Assembly: GCA_022841245.1 (NCBI GenBank)
Contig: JALHRW010000016.1
Location: 1-44,804 of the forward strand
Length of the DNA: 44,804 nucleotides
Origin: Planctomycetota bacterium
GTDB taxonomy: Bacteria; Planctomycetota; UBA11346
Reading direction: 5' to 3'
The position numbers and the translations under genes are program-made. The notes below the pieces were generated by a model. That model did no database searches and was not told the origin of the DNA. It saw only the letters and a program-made list of their open reading frames with translations. Shown piece by piece: positions 7,557 to 17,421 of this stretch (position 1 is its first letter; each line of letters starts with the position of its first letter).

Positions 7557-8123
7557 CTACGACCCGGGTGCTGGGGCCTTCATCAACGCGGTGGTCCGTC
7601 CGGGCTTCGCCGCTGCCAGGATGATGGTCGCACGCTGCAGCATGCTGATGTTGGGCACGTAGGCCAGGCCGCCGTCGTCGGTGCGCATGACCACGCTCCA
7701 CAGGCGGAACTCGACCACCGTGCCGATGATCGACTCGCGCTCGTCGATGACCTTCACCTTGTCGCCGACCTGCAGGTCCTTGGCGGCGAAGATCACCAGG
7801 CCGGCGGTCACGTTGGTGAGGATGCTCCAGGCGGCGAAGCAGGCGACCCCGACGATGGCGAGGAAGCTGCCGAGGAAGGCCGGGATGACCGAGAGGTCGA
7901 CGCCGAGGACGATGAGCAGGACGAAGGTGAAGAGCAGCCGCAGGCCCAGCCGGCAGGTCTGGAGCATGCTGCGGATGCGGAACGGGTCGTGTTCGCGGTA
8001 TTGCCCCACGCGGAGGATGACGGTCCGGGCGATCGTGGCGGCGACGATGTAGACCGACAGGACGACGACCACCTTCACCGCGTGGATGACGACGGGGTCC
8101 TTCAGCGTCTCGGTGATGGGCAT
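7557..8123 (-). CDS. Minimal MscS-type mechanosensitive channel
   Basis: This 188-residue membrane protein has two or three N-terminal helices and the MscS core. The pore helix region is 'FLGSFLAIVGVACFAAWSI' with 'LTNVTAGLVIF' after it, then 'LQVGDKVKVIDERESIIGTV' and 'AYVPNISML' from the beta domain. It stops soon after the beta domain and lacks most of the C-terminal alpha-beta vestibule found in E. coli MscS (286 residues), so it is a minimal form. The ATG at 8123 gives 'MPITETLKDP'; readings further upstream run antisense to the sulfatase gene and were rejected. It is transcribed divergently from the sulfatase. Confidence 0.85.
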   Translation of the reverse strand: MPITETLKDPVVIHAVKVVVVLSVYIVAATIARTVILRVGQYREHDPFRIRSMLQTCRLGLRLLFTFVLLIVLGVDLSVIPAFLGSFLAIVGVACFAAWSILTNVTAGLVIFAAKDLQVGDKVKVIDERESIIGTVVEFRLWSVVMRTDDGGLAYVPNISMLQRATIILAAAKPGRTTALMKAPAPGS

Positions 8124-8202
8124 GGCGCAGGTATGTGACTCCCCAGAGGGCAAGGCAAGCGCTGCGGCGCGCTGCTCCCTGCACGGGCAGGGATAAGTCG
8201 TC

Positions 8203-8230
8203 TTGACCGGTCCTATGCGGTTACAACCAT
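8203..8230 (+). promoter_or_regulatory. Weak candidate promoter for the sulfatase operon
   Basis: TTGACC at 8203-8208 matches the -35 consensus well. The best -10 at a proper distance is AACCAT (8225-8230, 16-base spacer), which is poor. It lies in the 144-base divergent spacer between the minimal MscS channel and the sulfatase. Low confidence. Confidence 0.25.
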
Positions 8231-8267
8231 GGCACGATCCGCGATATCCACACAGAGAGGCAGCCCC

Positions 8268-10091
8268 ATGGTCATGAATCCCAAGCGCCCGATCGGCCTG
8301 CTCAAGCTGATGGGCGCCATCGCCCTCGCCGCCGGGCCGTGCGCCGTGCAGGCAGCCGACGCCCCCCGCGCCCCGCGGGCTCCGTCGCGGCAGCCCAACA
8401 TCGTGGTGCTGCTGGGCGACGACCTCGGCTACAGCGACATGGGCTGCTTCGGCGGCGAGATCCGCACGCCCAACATCGACGCCCTGGCCAAGGCCGGGGT
8501 GCGCTGCACCAACTTCTACACCAACCCCACCTGCTCGCCCTCGCGCTCGTGCCTGCTGACCGGCATCGACAACCACCGCAACGGCCTGGGCAACATGGAC
8601 GAGTATACGGCGCCCAACCAGCGCGGCGTGCCCGGATACGAAGGCTACCTCAGTCCGCAGGTGGTGACCCTGCCCGAGGTGCTGAAGACCGCCGGTTACC
8701 ACACCTACATGGTCGGCAAGTGGCACCTCGGTAAGCAGCCCGACATGATCCCCGCCGCCCGCGGCTTCGAGCGCGACTTCACCCTGCTCGACGGGGCGGG
8801 CAGCTACTGGAACATGGACAACTTCACCGCTGCTGCACCGAAGTCGGTCTTCACCGAGGACGGCAAATATCTGACCAGCCTGCCCGCCGACTACTACGCG
8901 ACCAAGACCTACACCGACAAGCTGATCGGCTACATCGACGCCAACCGCAGCGACGGCAAGCCCTTCTTCGCCTATGTCGCGCACCAGGCGCCGCATGATC
9001 CCTTCCACATGCCGCGCGACTGGCGCAACCGCCATGTCGGCGAATACGACGTCGGCTATGATGCGGTGCGCCAGGCGCGGGTGAAGAAGCAGATCGAACT
9101 GGGCATCATGCTGCCGGACACCCAGCTCGCCGAGCGCATGTGGTTCCTGCCCGATCCGGTGGTGCTGGCGCCGGCGGCCAAGGCCATGATCGGCAAGAAG
9201 ATGGAGCTCTACGCCGGCCTGGTCGAGAATCTCGACCACCACATCGGCCGGCTGGTCGACCACCTGAAGCAGATCGGCGAGTACGACAACACCATCTTCG
9301 TCGTCTTCGGCGACAATGGCGCCGAGGGCACCGACCTGTTCGCGATGGTCGCCGGCTCGCCCGGCACGCGGGACTTCCTCTTCGCCGCATCGAAGTGGTC
9401 GAACAACCACCCCAACGCCTGGGGCGATCCGGGCAGCTACGTCGGCTACGGTCCGATGTGGGCGCAGGTGTCGATGACCCCGTTCAGCCAGTACAAGGGC
9501 TGGGTCGCCGAGGGCGGCATCCGCAACGCGCTGATCGTCAGCGGGCCGGTGGTCAAGCGCGAGAAGGGCAGCATCAACCGCGGGCTGATGCACATCGGCG
9601 ACATCATGCCGACCCTGCTGGAGGCGGCTGGGGCCACCCGCCCCGCCACCTTCAAGGACGCGGAGCAGCCGCCCATGGTCGGCAAGTCGTGGATGCGCGT
9701 GCTCGCCGGCGAAGCTGAGTCCCCGCGCACCGAACAGGACGCGATCGGGTGGGAGATCTTCGGCAACCGCGCCGTGCGCCAGGGCGACTGGAAGATCCGC
9801 TGGCAGATCAAGCCCTTCGGCACAAGCGACTGGGAGCTCTACAACGTCACCGCCGACCCCGCCGAGCGCAAGGATCTCGCCGCCGAGCAGCCCGAGCGGC
9901 TCAAGGCGATGCTGACGCAGTGGGACGCCTACGTCGCGGCCAACAACGTCATCCTGCCCAACCGCACGATGTTCGAGACGATGGAGAAGCAGATGCCGCA
10001 GCGCGTGTCGGTCGATGAGGGCTATCCGCCGCTGCTCTACAAGAAGCAGTTCGTGCCGCCGGCGGACATGATGGCGGAGGCCAAGCCGTGA
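8268..10091 (+). CDS. Exported type I sulfatase (arylsulfatase family)
   Basis: This 607-residue hydrolase removes sulfate esters from organic substrates. An N-terminal signal peptide ends near 'AVQAADA' (about residue 30). Metal ligands lie in 'LLGDDLGYSDMG' (D51, D52). The formylglycine signature CSPSRSCLLTG starts at C89, the cysteine that must be oxidised by a formylglycine-generating enzyme; none is seen here. 'GKWHLGK', 'APHDPFHMP' and 'VFGDNGAEGT' complete the active site. AGAGAGG (8254-8260) sits seven bases before the ATG at 8268 and decides the start against the ATG at 8229. The neighbouring barrel, LamB-like porin and hydrolase suggest uptake of desulfated carbohydrate or another sulfated compound. 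Likely periplasmic. Confidence 0.92.
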   Translation: MVMNPKRPIGLLKLMGAIALAAGPCAVQAADAPRAPRAPSRQPNIVVLLGDDLGYSDMGCFGGEIRTPNIDALAKAGVRCTNFYTNPTCSPSRSCLLTGIDNHRNGLGNMDEYTAPNQRGVPGYEGYLSPQVVTLPEVLKTAGYHTYMVGKWHLGKQPDMIPAARGFERDFTLLDGAGSYWNMDNFTAAAPKSVFTEDGKYLTSLPADYYATKTYTDKLIGYIDANRSDGKPFFAYVAHQAPHDPFHMPRDWRNRHVGEYDVGYDAVRQARVKKQIELGIMLPDTQLAERMWFLPDPVVLAPAAKAMIGKKMELYAGLVENLDHHIGRLVDHLKQIGEYDNTIFVVFGDNGAEGTDLFAMVAGSPGTRDFLFAASKWSNNHPNAWGDPGSYVGYGPMWAQVSMTPFSQYKGWVAEGGIRNALIVSGPVVKREKGSINRGLMHIGDIMPTLLEAAGATRPATFKDAEQPPMVGKSWMRVLAGEAESPRTEQDAIGWEIFGNRAVRQGDWKIRWQIKPFGTSDWELYNVTADPAERKDLAAEQPERLKAMLTQWDAYVAANNVILPNRTMFETMEKQMPQRVSVDEGYPPLLYKKQFVPPADMMAEAKP

Positions 10092-10132
10092 GCGCCATCC
10101 GTGACATCGCAGCCGATCACCAGGGGGGACGC

Positions 10133-11113
10133 ATGCAGCCCATCGCCAGAGCCTGCACCATCACCGCGACCGTGCTCGCCCTCAGCGCCCTGTGCGCGCC
10201 GCAGGCGGCGGCGATGGACGTGCCGCGCTTCTACTGGAAGACACTGGCCGGCGCCGAGGGGATGCCGCTGATCTACGAGTCGCTGAGTGGCAACACCAAC
10301 CCCTTCGATCCGGCGCACGTCGTGTCGGCGGACGCCCAGGTCGATGCCTCGCTGGCGATCGCCGGCTACGCCCGCTTCCTCCCCGTCCTCGACCGCTCGG
10401 CGATGGTCGCGGTGCTCCTGCCGATGGGGCGGATCTCCAGCGAGGTCACGGCCGCCGGGCTGACCACCAAGCAGTCGGCCAGCGGCTTTGGCGACCCGAT
10501 GCTCGAGTTCGACATCAACATCGTCGGCCCGCCGGCGCAGAAGGGCATCCCCGACGCGATGCGCTACGAGCCCGGGTTCTCCCTCGACCTGCTGGCCGAT
10601 GTGGCCTTCCCGATCGGTGAATACGACAACGCATCGCCGGTGAACATCGGCCAGAACCGCTGGTATGGACGTCTTGGCATGCCGCTCATCTACCAGATCG
10701 GCGCCTGGGTGCCCGGCCAGCGTACGACCGTCGAGGTGGTGCCGGCGGTGTGGTGGTTCACCGACAACGAGGACTTCGTCGGTCAGACGATGGAGACCGA
10801 GCCGATGTTCCAGTTCGACGTGCATGTGACGCGTGATCTGTCGGACCGCCTCTGGGGATCGCTGGACGGCACCTGGTACAGCGGCGGCAAGGCGACCCTC
10901 GCCGGCGTCTCCGGCGCGGCGCTCGACAACATCGGCATCGGCTTCACCCTCGGCTACCAGGTCAACCACAACATCGGCCTGACCTTCGGCTACAAGTCGA
11001 CCATCAACGACCAGGATCCCGGCGAGATGCGCATGGACACCTTCGGCCTGTCGCTGGTCTACGGTTGGCACCGCGTCATCGAGGGGTCGCGGCGCCTGCA
11101 GGGCGGGGAGTAG
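10133..11113 (+). CDS. MetA/SphA-type outer-membrane transporter
   Basis: This 326-residue protein has a signal peptide ('MQPIARACTITATVLALSAL' and on to 'QAAA'), then a barrel made of amphipathic strands. Examples are 'LLADVAFPIGEYD', 'WYGRLGMPLIYQIGAW', 'VEVVPAVWWFTDNEDF' and 'IGIGFTLGYQVNHNIGLTFG'. This pattern matches the family annotated as 'putative MetA-pathway of phenol degradation' (SphA-like), which are outer-membrane channels of mostly unknown substrate. A run of six G (10123-10128) lies five bases before the ATG at 10133 and decides the start. A GTG at 10088 overlapping the sulfatase stop is the rejected alternative. Cotranscription with the sulfatase is likely. Confidence 0.75.
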   Translation: MQPIARACTITATVLALSALCAPQAAAMDVPRFYWKTLAGAEGMPLIYESLSGNTNPFDPAHVVSADAQVDASLAIAGYARFLPVLDRSAMVAVLLPMGRISSEVTAAGLTTKQSASGFGDPMLEFDINIVGPPAQKGIPDAMRYEPGFSLDLLADVAFPIGEYDNASPVNIGQNRWYGRLGMPLIYQIGAWVPGQRTTVEVVPAVWWFTDNEDFVGQTMETEPMFQFDVHVTRDLSDRLWGSLDGTWYSGGKATLAGVSGAALDNIGIGFTLGYQVNHNIGLTFGYKSTINDQDPGEMRMDTFGLSLVYGWHRVIEGSRRLQGGE

Positions 11114-11120
11114 CCGCACA

Positions 11121-11146
11121 GCTTGCCGATGCTGCGCTCGGCAAGC
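11121..11146 (+). repeat. Stem-loop between barrel and LamB-like genes
   Basis: GCTTGCCGA (11121-11129) pairs perfectly with TCGGCAAGC (11138-11146) across an 8-base loop. It begins seven bases after the end of the barrel gene. No U-run follows, so it may be an mRNA-stabilising or attenuating hairpin rather than a full terminator. Confidence 0.5.
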
Positions 11147-11173
11147 ATTGCCACATCAGCGTCGCGGCGATGA

Positions 11174-13365
<2,192 letters not shown>

Positions 13366-13386
13366 GCGGGCGCAGGAGATCCGCCA

Positions 13387-15000
13387 TCACAACAGCGGAG
13401 TCAGCACCGCTCCGAAGGTCTGGATCGCGGAAGCGCGCTTCTGGATGTCCTCTGAGGCCTCGGGCGTCGGTCCGACGTCGTTCCAGGCGGCGGCGTCCGG
13501 CGTCTGGGCGCGAGGTCCGGGGTCGCAATCGGGCTTGAGCTCGAAGCACGTGGTCGGCTGCACCGGGTAGATGTCGAGGGACAGCCAGTCGCCGGTCCAT
13601 TCGCTCAGGCGGACGAAGGGGGCGTGAAACCAGCCCATGGTCAGATCGCGCAGGCCGACCCGCCAGGCGTTGCGGGGTGCGGCGTCCTGGCGCATCAGGC
13701 TGGCGAGGTCGGCCGCCACGGCATCATCCCACAGGATCATCACCTGCTCGGTGTTGATGTGCTTGCTGCGCGGGTCGAGGTTGAAGGTGCCGATCACCGC
13801 GACCTTCCCGTCGGCCAGTACGCACTTCGCATGCAGCGACAGGAACGGCTCCCGGCCACCGCGGCGCAACGCGACGACCTCCGGTGCGATCGACCACATG
13901 CTGGCAACATCGGCCGGCAGTGGCCGGGTCTCGTACACCGCGACGTCGTTGGCGATCAGCCGGCGGCGGTCCCGCAGATAGGCGCCGTAGGCCCACCAAG
14001 CATCGGTCGAGGCCAGGCTGTTGGTCAGGATGTCGATGGTCAGGCCGCGGTCGCGCAGGTCCTGCAGGCGGTCCAGGCTGGCGCTGTTGAGCACGCAGTA
14101 GGGCGAGACGATCTCGATGCTGGTGCTGGCCTGGCTCAACACGTGGTGCAGGCCCGCCCCGGTGGAGGTGGCGTCAGCCCGTTCGGGCCGGCCGGGGACG
14201 TCCCAGCAGAACCCCGCCCGGTTGACCTCGCGCCAGCGGGGCGCAGCGCCGGCCGCCAGATGGCGATCGATGGCATCGCGCAGCTGCCCGACCCGCAGAT
14301 CGGCCGCGTCGGGCACCGGAGCGGTCGTGGCCTGGGTGACCGCGACGAGTTCATCGACCGGCACGACCAGGGGGTGGAACCACCAGCTGGCGGCGCATGC
14401 CGACATCTGGCGCACGGCGGTGCCGCGGATCAGCACCTCGCGGTCGCGGTAGTTGAGGCCCTGGCCGACGTCGAAGTAGGTGTCTTCGTGGTTGCGTCCG
14501 CCGGTGATGCCGGCGGCACCATCGATCACCAGCAGCTTGTTGTGCATGCGGTGGTTGAGGCCGGCGTGGACCTCGTGCTGCAGGGAGCGCCGCGTCTCGA
14601 CCACATCCTTCGGGCGGGGATTGTAGACCGCCAGGCGCAGACCCGGATGCGTGCGGCGGACCAGGGCCAGCCGCTCCGGCGGGATGGCGCAGAACATCGC
14701 ATCGACCAGCACGCGGACGCGGACGCCGCGATCGGCGGCGGCGCCCAATTCATCGAGCAGGAACCGGCCGGTGGCATCGTCGGCGTAGATGAAGGTGTGG
14801 ACGTCGATGCGTTGCTTGGCGGCCCGGATCAACGCCACCCGTTGCGCCAGGGCGTCGAAGCCGAGGTCGAGCAGGGCGACCTGCTGCGCTCCGTGGGCGT
14901 ACAGGTCCTCGCTGGCGCGGCTCTGGGCGGCGCGCTGCGACGAGCAACCGGCCAGCAGCACCAGCAGCGCCAGGACGATGGCGGGATGGCGCGGCTTCAT
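13387..15000 (-). CDS. Phospholipase D/cardiolipin synthase-like lipoprotein
   Basis: This 537-residue protein begins with a lipoprotein signal ('LVLLAGCSS', cysteine about residue 18). Two phospholipase D catalytic motifs of the H-x-K-x4-D type follow: 'HRMHNKLLVIDG' followed by 'GGRNHEDTYF', and 'LSLHAKCVLADG' followed by 'VIGTFNLDPRS'. The family transfers or hydrolyses phosphatidyl groups; the 'NxDPRS' form is close to bacterial cardiolipin synthase C-like proteins. As a lipoprotein it would act outside the cytoplasm, probably on outer-membrane phospholipid. Its ATG overlaps the stop of the upstream hydrolase gene by four bases (ATGA), so the two are translationally coupled. It is the last gene of the RND-pump operon. 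Confidence 0.85.
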   Translation of the reverse strand: MKPRHPAIVLALLVLLAGCSSQRAAQSRASEDLYAHGAQQVALLDLGFDALAQRVALIRAAKQRIDVHTFIYADDATGRFLLDELGAAADRGVRVRVLVDAMFCAIPPERLALVRRTHPGLRLAVYNPRPKDVVETRRSLQHEVHAGLNHRMHNKLLVIDGAAGITGGRNHEDTYFDVGQGLNYRDREVLIRGTAVRQMSACAASWWFHPLVVPVDELVAVTQATTAPVPDAADLRVGQLRDAIDRHLAAGAAPRWREVNRAGFCWDVPGRPERADATSTGAGLHHVLSQASTSIEIVSPYCVLNSASLDRLQDLRDRGLTIDILTNSLASTDAWWAYGAYLRDRRRLIANDVAVYETRPLPADVASMWSIAPEVVALRRGGREPFLSLHAKCVLADGKVAVIGTFNLDPRSKHINTEQVMILWDDAVAADLASLMRQDAAPRNAWRVGLRDLTMGWFHAPFVRLSEWTGDWLSLDIYPVQPTTCFELKPDCDPGPRAQTPDAAAWNDVGPTPEASEDIQKRASAIQTFGAVLTPLL

Positions 15001-16145
15001 GGCGCCCCTGCTGCCGGCATGCGGGCGATCCAGGCGGCGGCGCTGCGTGCGTAGTCGGGTGGCAGATTCCACACCAGGGCATCATCCGATGGGACCAGGC
15101 CGCGGCTGCCTGCCGCTTCGCCATGCAGCAGGACGAGCAGGGCGTCGGTCAGCGCCAGGGGGTGGGCGATCCCATCCATGTCCGCAGGCTCGGGCAGGGC
15201 GGTGACATCGACCAGTTCGATGCGGTCGCGTCGGGCCGCCAACGCCGGGCGCAGGTCGCCGACCGTGCGCCCGGCGCGGCGGCTGTAGACCACCGTGCGC
15301 CCGGTTGCGGCGGCGAGCAGGGCTATGTCGTCAGTATCCGTCTGCGCCTCGGGCGCAGCCAGCACCACGGTGCCGAGGTGCAGCGCAGGCAGGCTGTCGC
15401 GTCCGACGCTGCCTTCCAGCTGGTGCAGGGCATCGAGCAGGATCGCCGCCCCGGTCGAGTGCACCAGGCAGTCGATGCGCTCGACCTGGCCGGGTCCGCT
15501 GAGCAGCGAGATCAGCCGGGCCAGCGCGTTGCCGGCATTCCGCGTCCGCGTGTCGTCGACCGGCCAGGAGAAGAGCACGGCAGCGCCGCGGCGTCCCTGG
15601 TGGTGGTGCAGCGAAGCGAGGGTCGCGGCAGCTTCGGCGAACGAGGTGTCGTCACTGTGGACGAACAGCAGCACCCGGCTTCCGCCATGGACATACATCG
15701 GCTCAAGCCCGGCCAGGAACCGGGCATCCGGCGAGCCCGGACCGGAGCCGAGGCCGGACGTCCCCGCCGTGTCGCAGGCGCCGAGGGTGACCCGCACCGG
15801 CGGTATCTGGTGTTCGTTGAGGCGGGCCCAATCAACCAGATCCTCCCAGGTCGTGCCGGGAGGTCCGATCGACATGGACAGGGTTCCCAGATGCAGGCCG
15901 CCATCGGCCTGGTCGCCGTACGCGCCGCCAACCGCTTGCCGAGTGGTGGCGAAGCCCAGGGACACGGCAGGTGAACGGAGAGCCGGGGGTAGCCGCTCGC
16001 CGAGGGCGAGGCTGGTATCGCGGAAGGCTGCTGGGGGCGGGGAATAGCGGGCCCCGCTGTCCGGCGAGCGGTAGTCGACCTGGCTGCCAGCGCAGCCGGC
16101 AAGCAGCGCCAGTGCACCCAGGGCGGTCAGAGGCATCCGCGGCAC
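14997..16145 (-). CDS. Alpha/beta-hydrolase lipoprotein (DUF900-like)
   Basis: This 382-residue protein has a lipoprotein signal ('LGALALLAGCAGS') and the order of blocks seen in the DUF900 esterase/lipase family. These are 'LGFATTR', a central 'VLLFVHSDDTSFAEAA', 'VLFSWPVDDTRT', and the nucleophile elbow 'LVHSTGAAILLDAL'. Two changes stand out. The usual His-Gly after the first core strand is His-Ser, and the elbow is H-S-T-G-A, where H-S-M-G-N is common. The serine is kept, so catalysis remains possible. GAGGAG six bases before the GTG at 16145 supports this start. It is flanked by patatin-like and phospholipase D-like lipoprotein genes, suggesting a lipid substrate. Activity is unproven. 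Confidence 0.7.
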   Translation of the reverse strand: MPRMPLTALGALALLAGCAGSQVDYRSPDSGARYSPPPAAFRDTSLALGERLPPALRSPAVSLGFATTRQAVGGAYGDQADGGLHLGTLSMSIGPPGTTWEDLVDWARLNEHQIPPVRVTLGACDTAGTSGLGSGPGSPDARFLAGLEPMYVHGGSRVLLFVHSDDTSFAEAAATLASLHHHQGRRGAAVLFSWPVDDTRTRNAGNALARLISLLSGPGQVERIDCLVHSTGAAILLDALHQLEGSVGRDSLPALHLGTVVLAAPEAQTDTDDIALLAAATGRTVVYSRRAGRTVGDLRPALAARRDRIELVDVTALPEPADMDGIAHPLALTDALLVLLHGEAAGSRGLVPSDDALVWNLPPDYARSAAAWIARMPAAGAP

Positions 16146-16166
16146 ACGGGGCTCCTCGTTCGGCTG

Positions 16167-17393
16167 CTATGGCTTGGCGGGGGCGCCATCTGCTGCGGAG
16201 TCCACTTCGCTGGTGCCCAGCTTCTCCGGGCCGAGCCAGCTCGCCGGATCGGATCCCATGCGCCGACCGAGATCGGCCAGGCTGTTGGTCACGCTGGGGT
16301 GGAAATCGGAGACGTCGGGCGGCGAGGTCCAGTCAGCCGGGATCTGGACCCAGCGCAATTCGACGTCCAGCTTGTGCTTCATGCGCATGCTGTCGACGAA
16401 CAGGGTCAGGCGGTTGAGCGGCGCGGCGATCTGGGCGTTGAGCATCAGTTCGATGCTGCGCAGCGAGCAGTCGCCCCAGTGCGGCTGGATGGTCTTGTTG
16501 GTGACCTTCAGGCGGTTGTTGAGGATGACCCAGTAGCGGATCTTCGGCAGCGGCGCGTCCGGGCCGGCCTTCTGCCGCCAGCCGGCCACCACGCGGTCGA
16601 CCACGCTCATGTCAGACAGCACGTGGATCTGGCCATACACGGCGCCGTCGACATGCAGCGACCCTTCGACCTCGACCGGTGAGAAGGCACCGGGAATGGC
16701 AGCCGACGCGCGCAGGGGCCTGTACAGGCAGTCGGGATCGTAGGTGGCGGCGGCCAGGCCCTTGCGCGCCTGTTCCCCCAGGCTCCAGAGAACGGCTCGG
16801 CCAAGATCGACATCGCTGCTGGCGACGAGCGCCTGGCGATGCTCGGTGTCCTGGATTCGGACCAGGTCGTGAGCCATGTCGGCGTCCAGCTGGTCGCGGA
16901 GCGCCTTGTCGAACACCGTGGTATCCAGCAGCGAGTTCGCACTGGCCAGGCTGATGATCGACCGCACCGGCGCCCACTCATCCGAACAGCTGCGATACAC
17001 ATTCTCGAGTCGGGTCAGGTAGGCAGGCGTACCGATGAGGGCGAATGGCGACATCAGTGCGCCTGTGCTGACGCCGCTCACCAGATCGAAGCGCGGCATG
17101 GCCTGCGGGTGGTCGACGGGCAGGCTCGACCAGCCGTTCAGGAAGCCGGCCCCGAAGGCACCCCACGAACCGCCGCCCGACAGCAGCAGGATGTCCAGGC
17201 GGCCCTCCCGCTTCGCTGCCAGGTCGGTGTCCAGGCTGTCCAGCAAGGTGTTGCGGACTGCGCTCCGCAGCGCGATCTGCTGCTGGGCCACGGTCACCGC
17301 CCGCTGATGCAGCTCAGCCGGCGTCACCTCCTTGCGGGTATCGCCGCAGGCGGCGAGGAGGAGGGCGACGCAGAGCAGCGGGCGGCGGATCAT
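16167..17393 (-). CDS. Patatin-like phospholipase, lipoprotein
   Basis: This 408-residue protein has a lipoprotein signal ('MIRRPLLCVALLLAACGD', cysteine at 16) and a patatin domain. The oxyanion motif 'GGGSWGAFGAGFLNG' is followed by the nucleophile elbow 'SGVSTGALMSP' (G-x-S-T-G). The aspartate of the dyad is in 'HVDGAVYG'. Patatins cleave acyl chains from phospholipids or other lipids. The C-terminal 130 residues beyond the dyad are family-typical but not assignable to a function. A second ATG nine bases upstream (17402) is a possible start; neither has a clear ribosome site. It follows the RND permease gene by under 30 bases and continues the operon. Anchoring in the outer membrane is inferred from the residue after the cysteine (Gly, not Asp). 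Confidence 0.88.
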   Translation of the reverse strand: MIRRPLLCVALLLAACGDTRKEVTPAELHQRAVTVAQQQIALRSAVRNTLLDSLDTDLAAKREGRLDILLLSGGGSWGAFGAGFLNGWSSLPVDHPQAMPRFDLVSGVSTGALMSPFALIGTPAYLTRLENVYRSCSDEWAPVRSIISLASANSLLDTTVFDKALRDQLDADMAHDLVRIQDTEHRQALVASSDVDLGRAVLWSLGEQARKGLAAATYDPDCLYRPLRASAAIPGAFSPVEVEGSLHVDGAVYGQIHVLSDMSVVDRVVAGWRQKAGPDAPLPKIRYWVILNNRLKVTNKTIQPHWGDCSLRSIELMLNAQIAAPLNRLTLFVDSMRMKHKLDVELRWVQIPADWTSPPDVSDFHPSVTNSLADLGRRMGSDPASWLGPEKLGTSEVDSAADGAPAKP

Positions 17394-17421
17394 GGAGGAC
17401 ATCTCGGGGGAAGGTGGGGGC

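Noticed and set aside
13624..15054. Plus-strand open frame opposite the phospholipase D-like gene
   Set aside because: It is antisense to a protein with two HKD motifs. The translation is Gly/Asp/Gln-rich without family resemblance.
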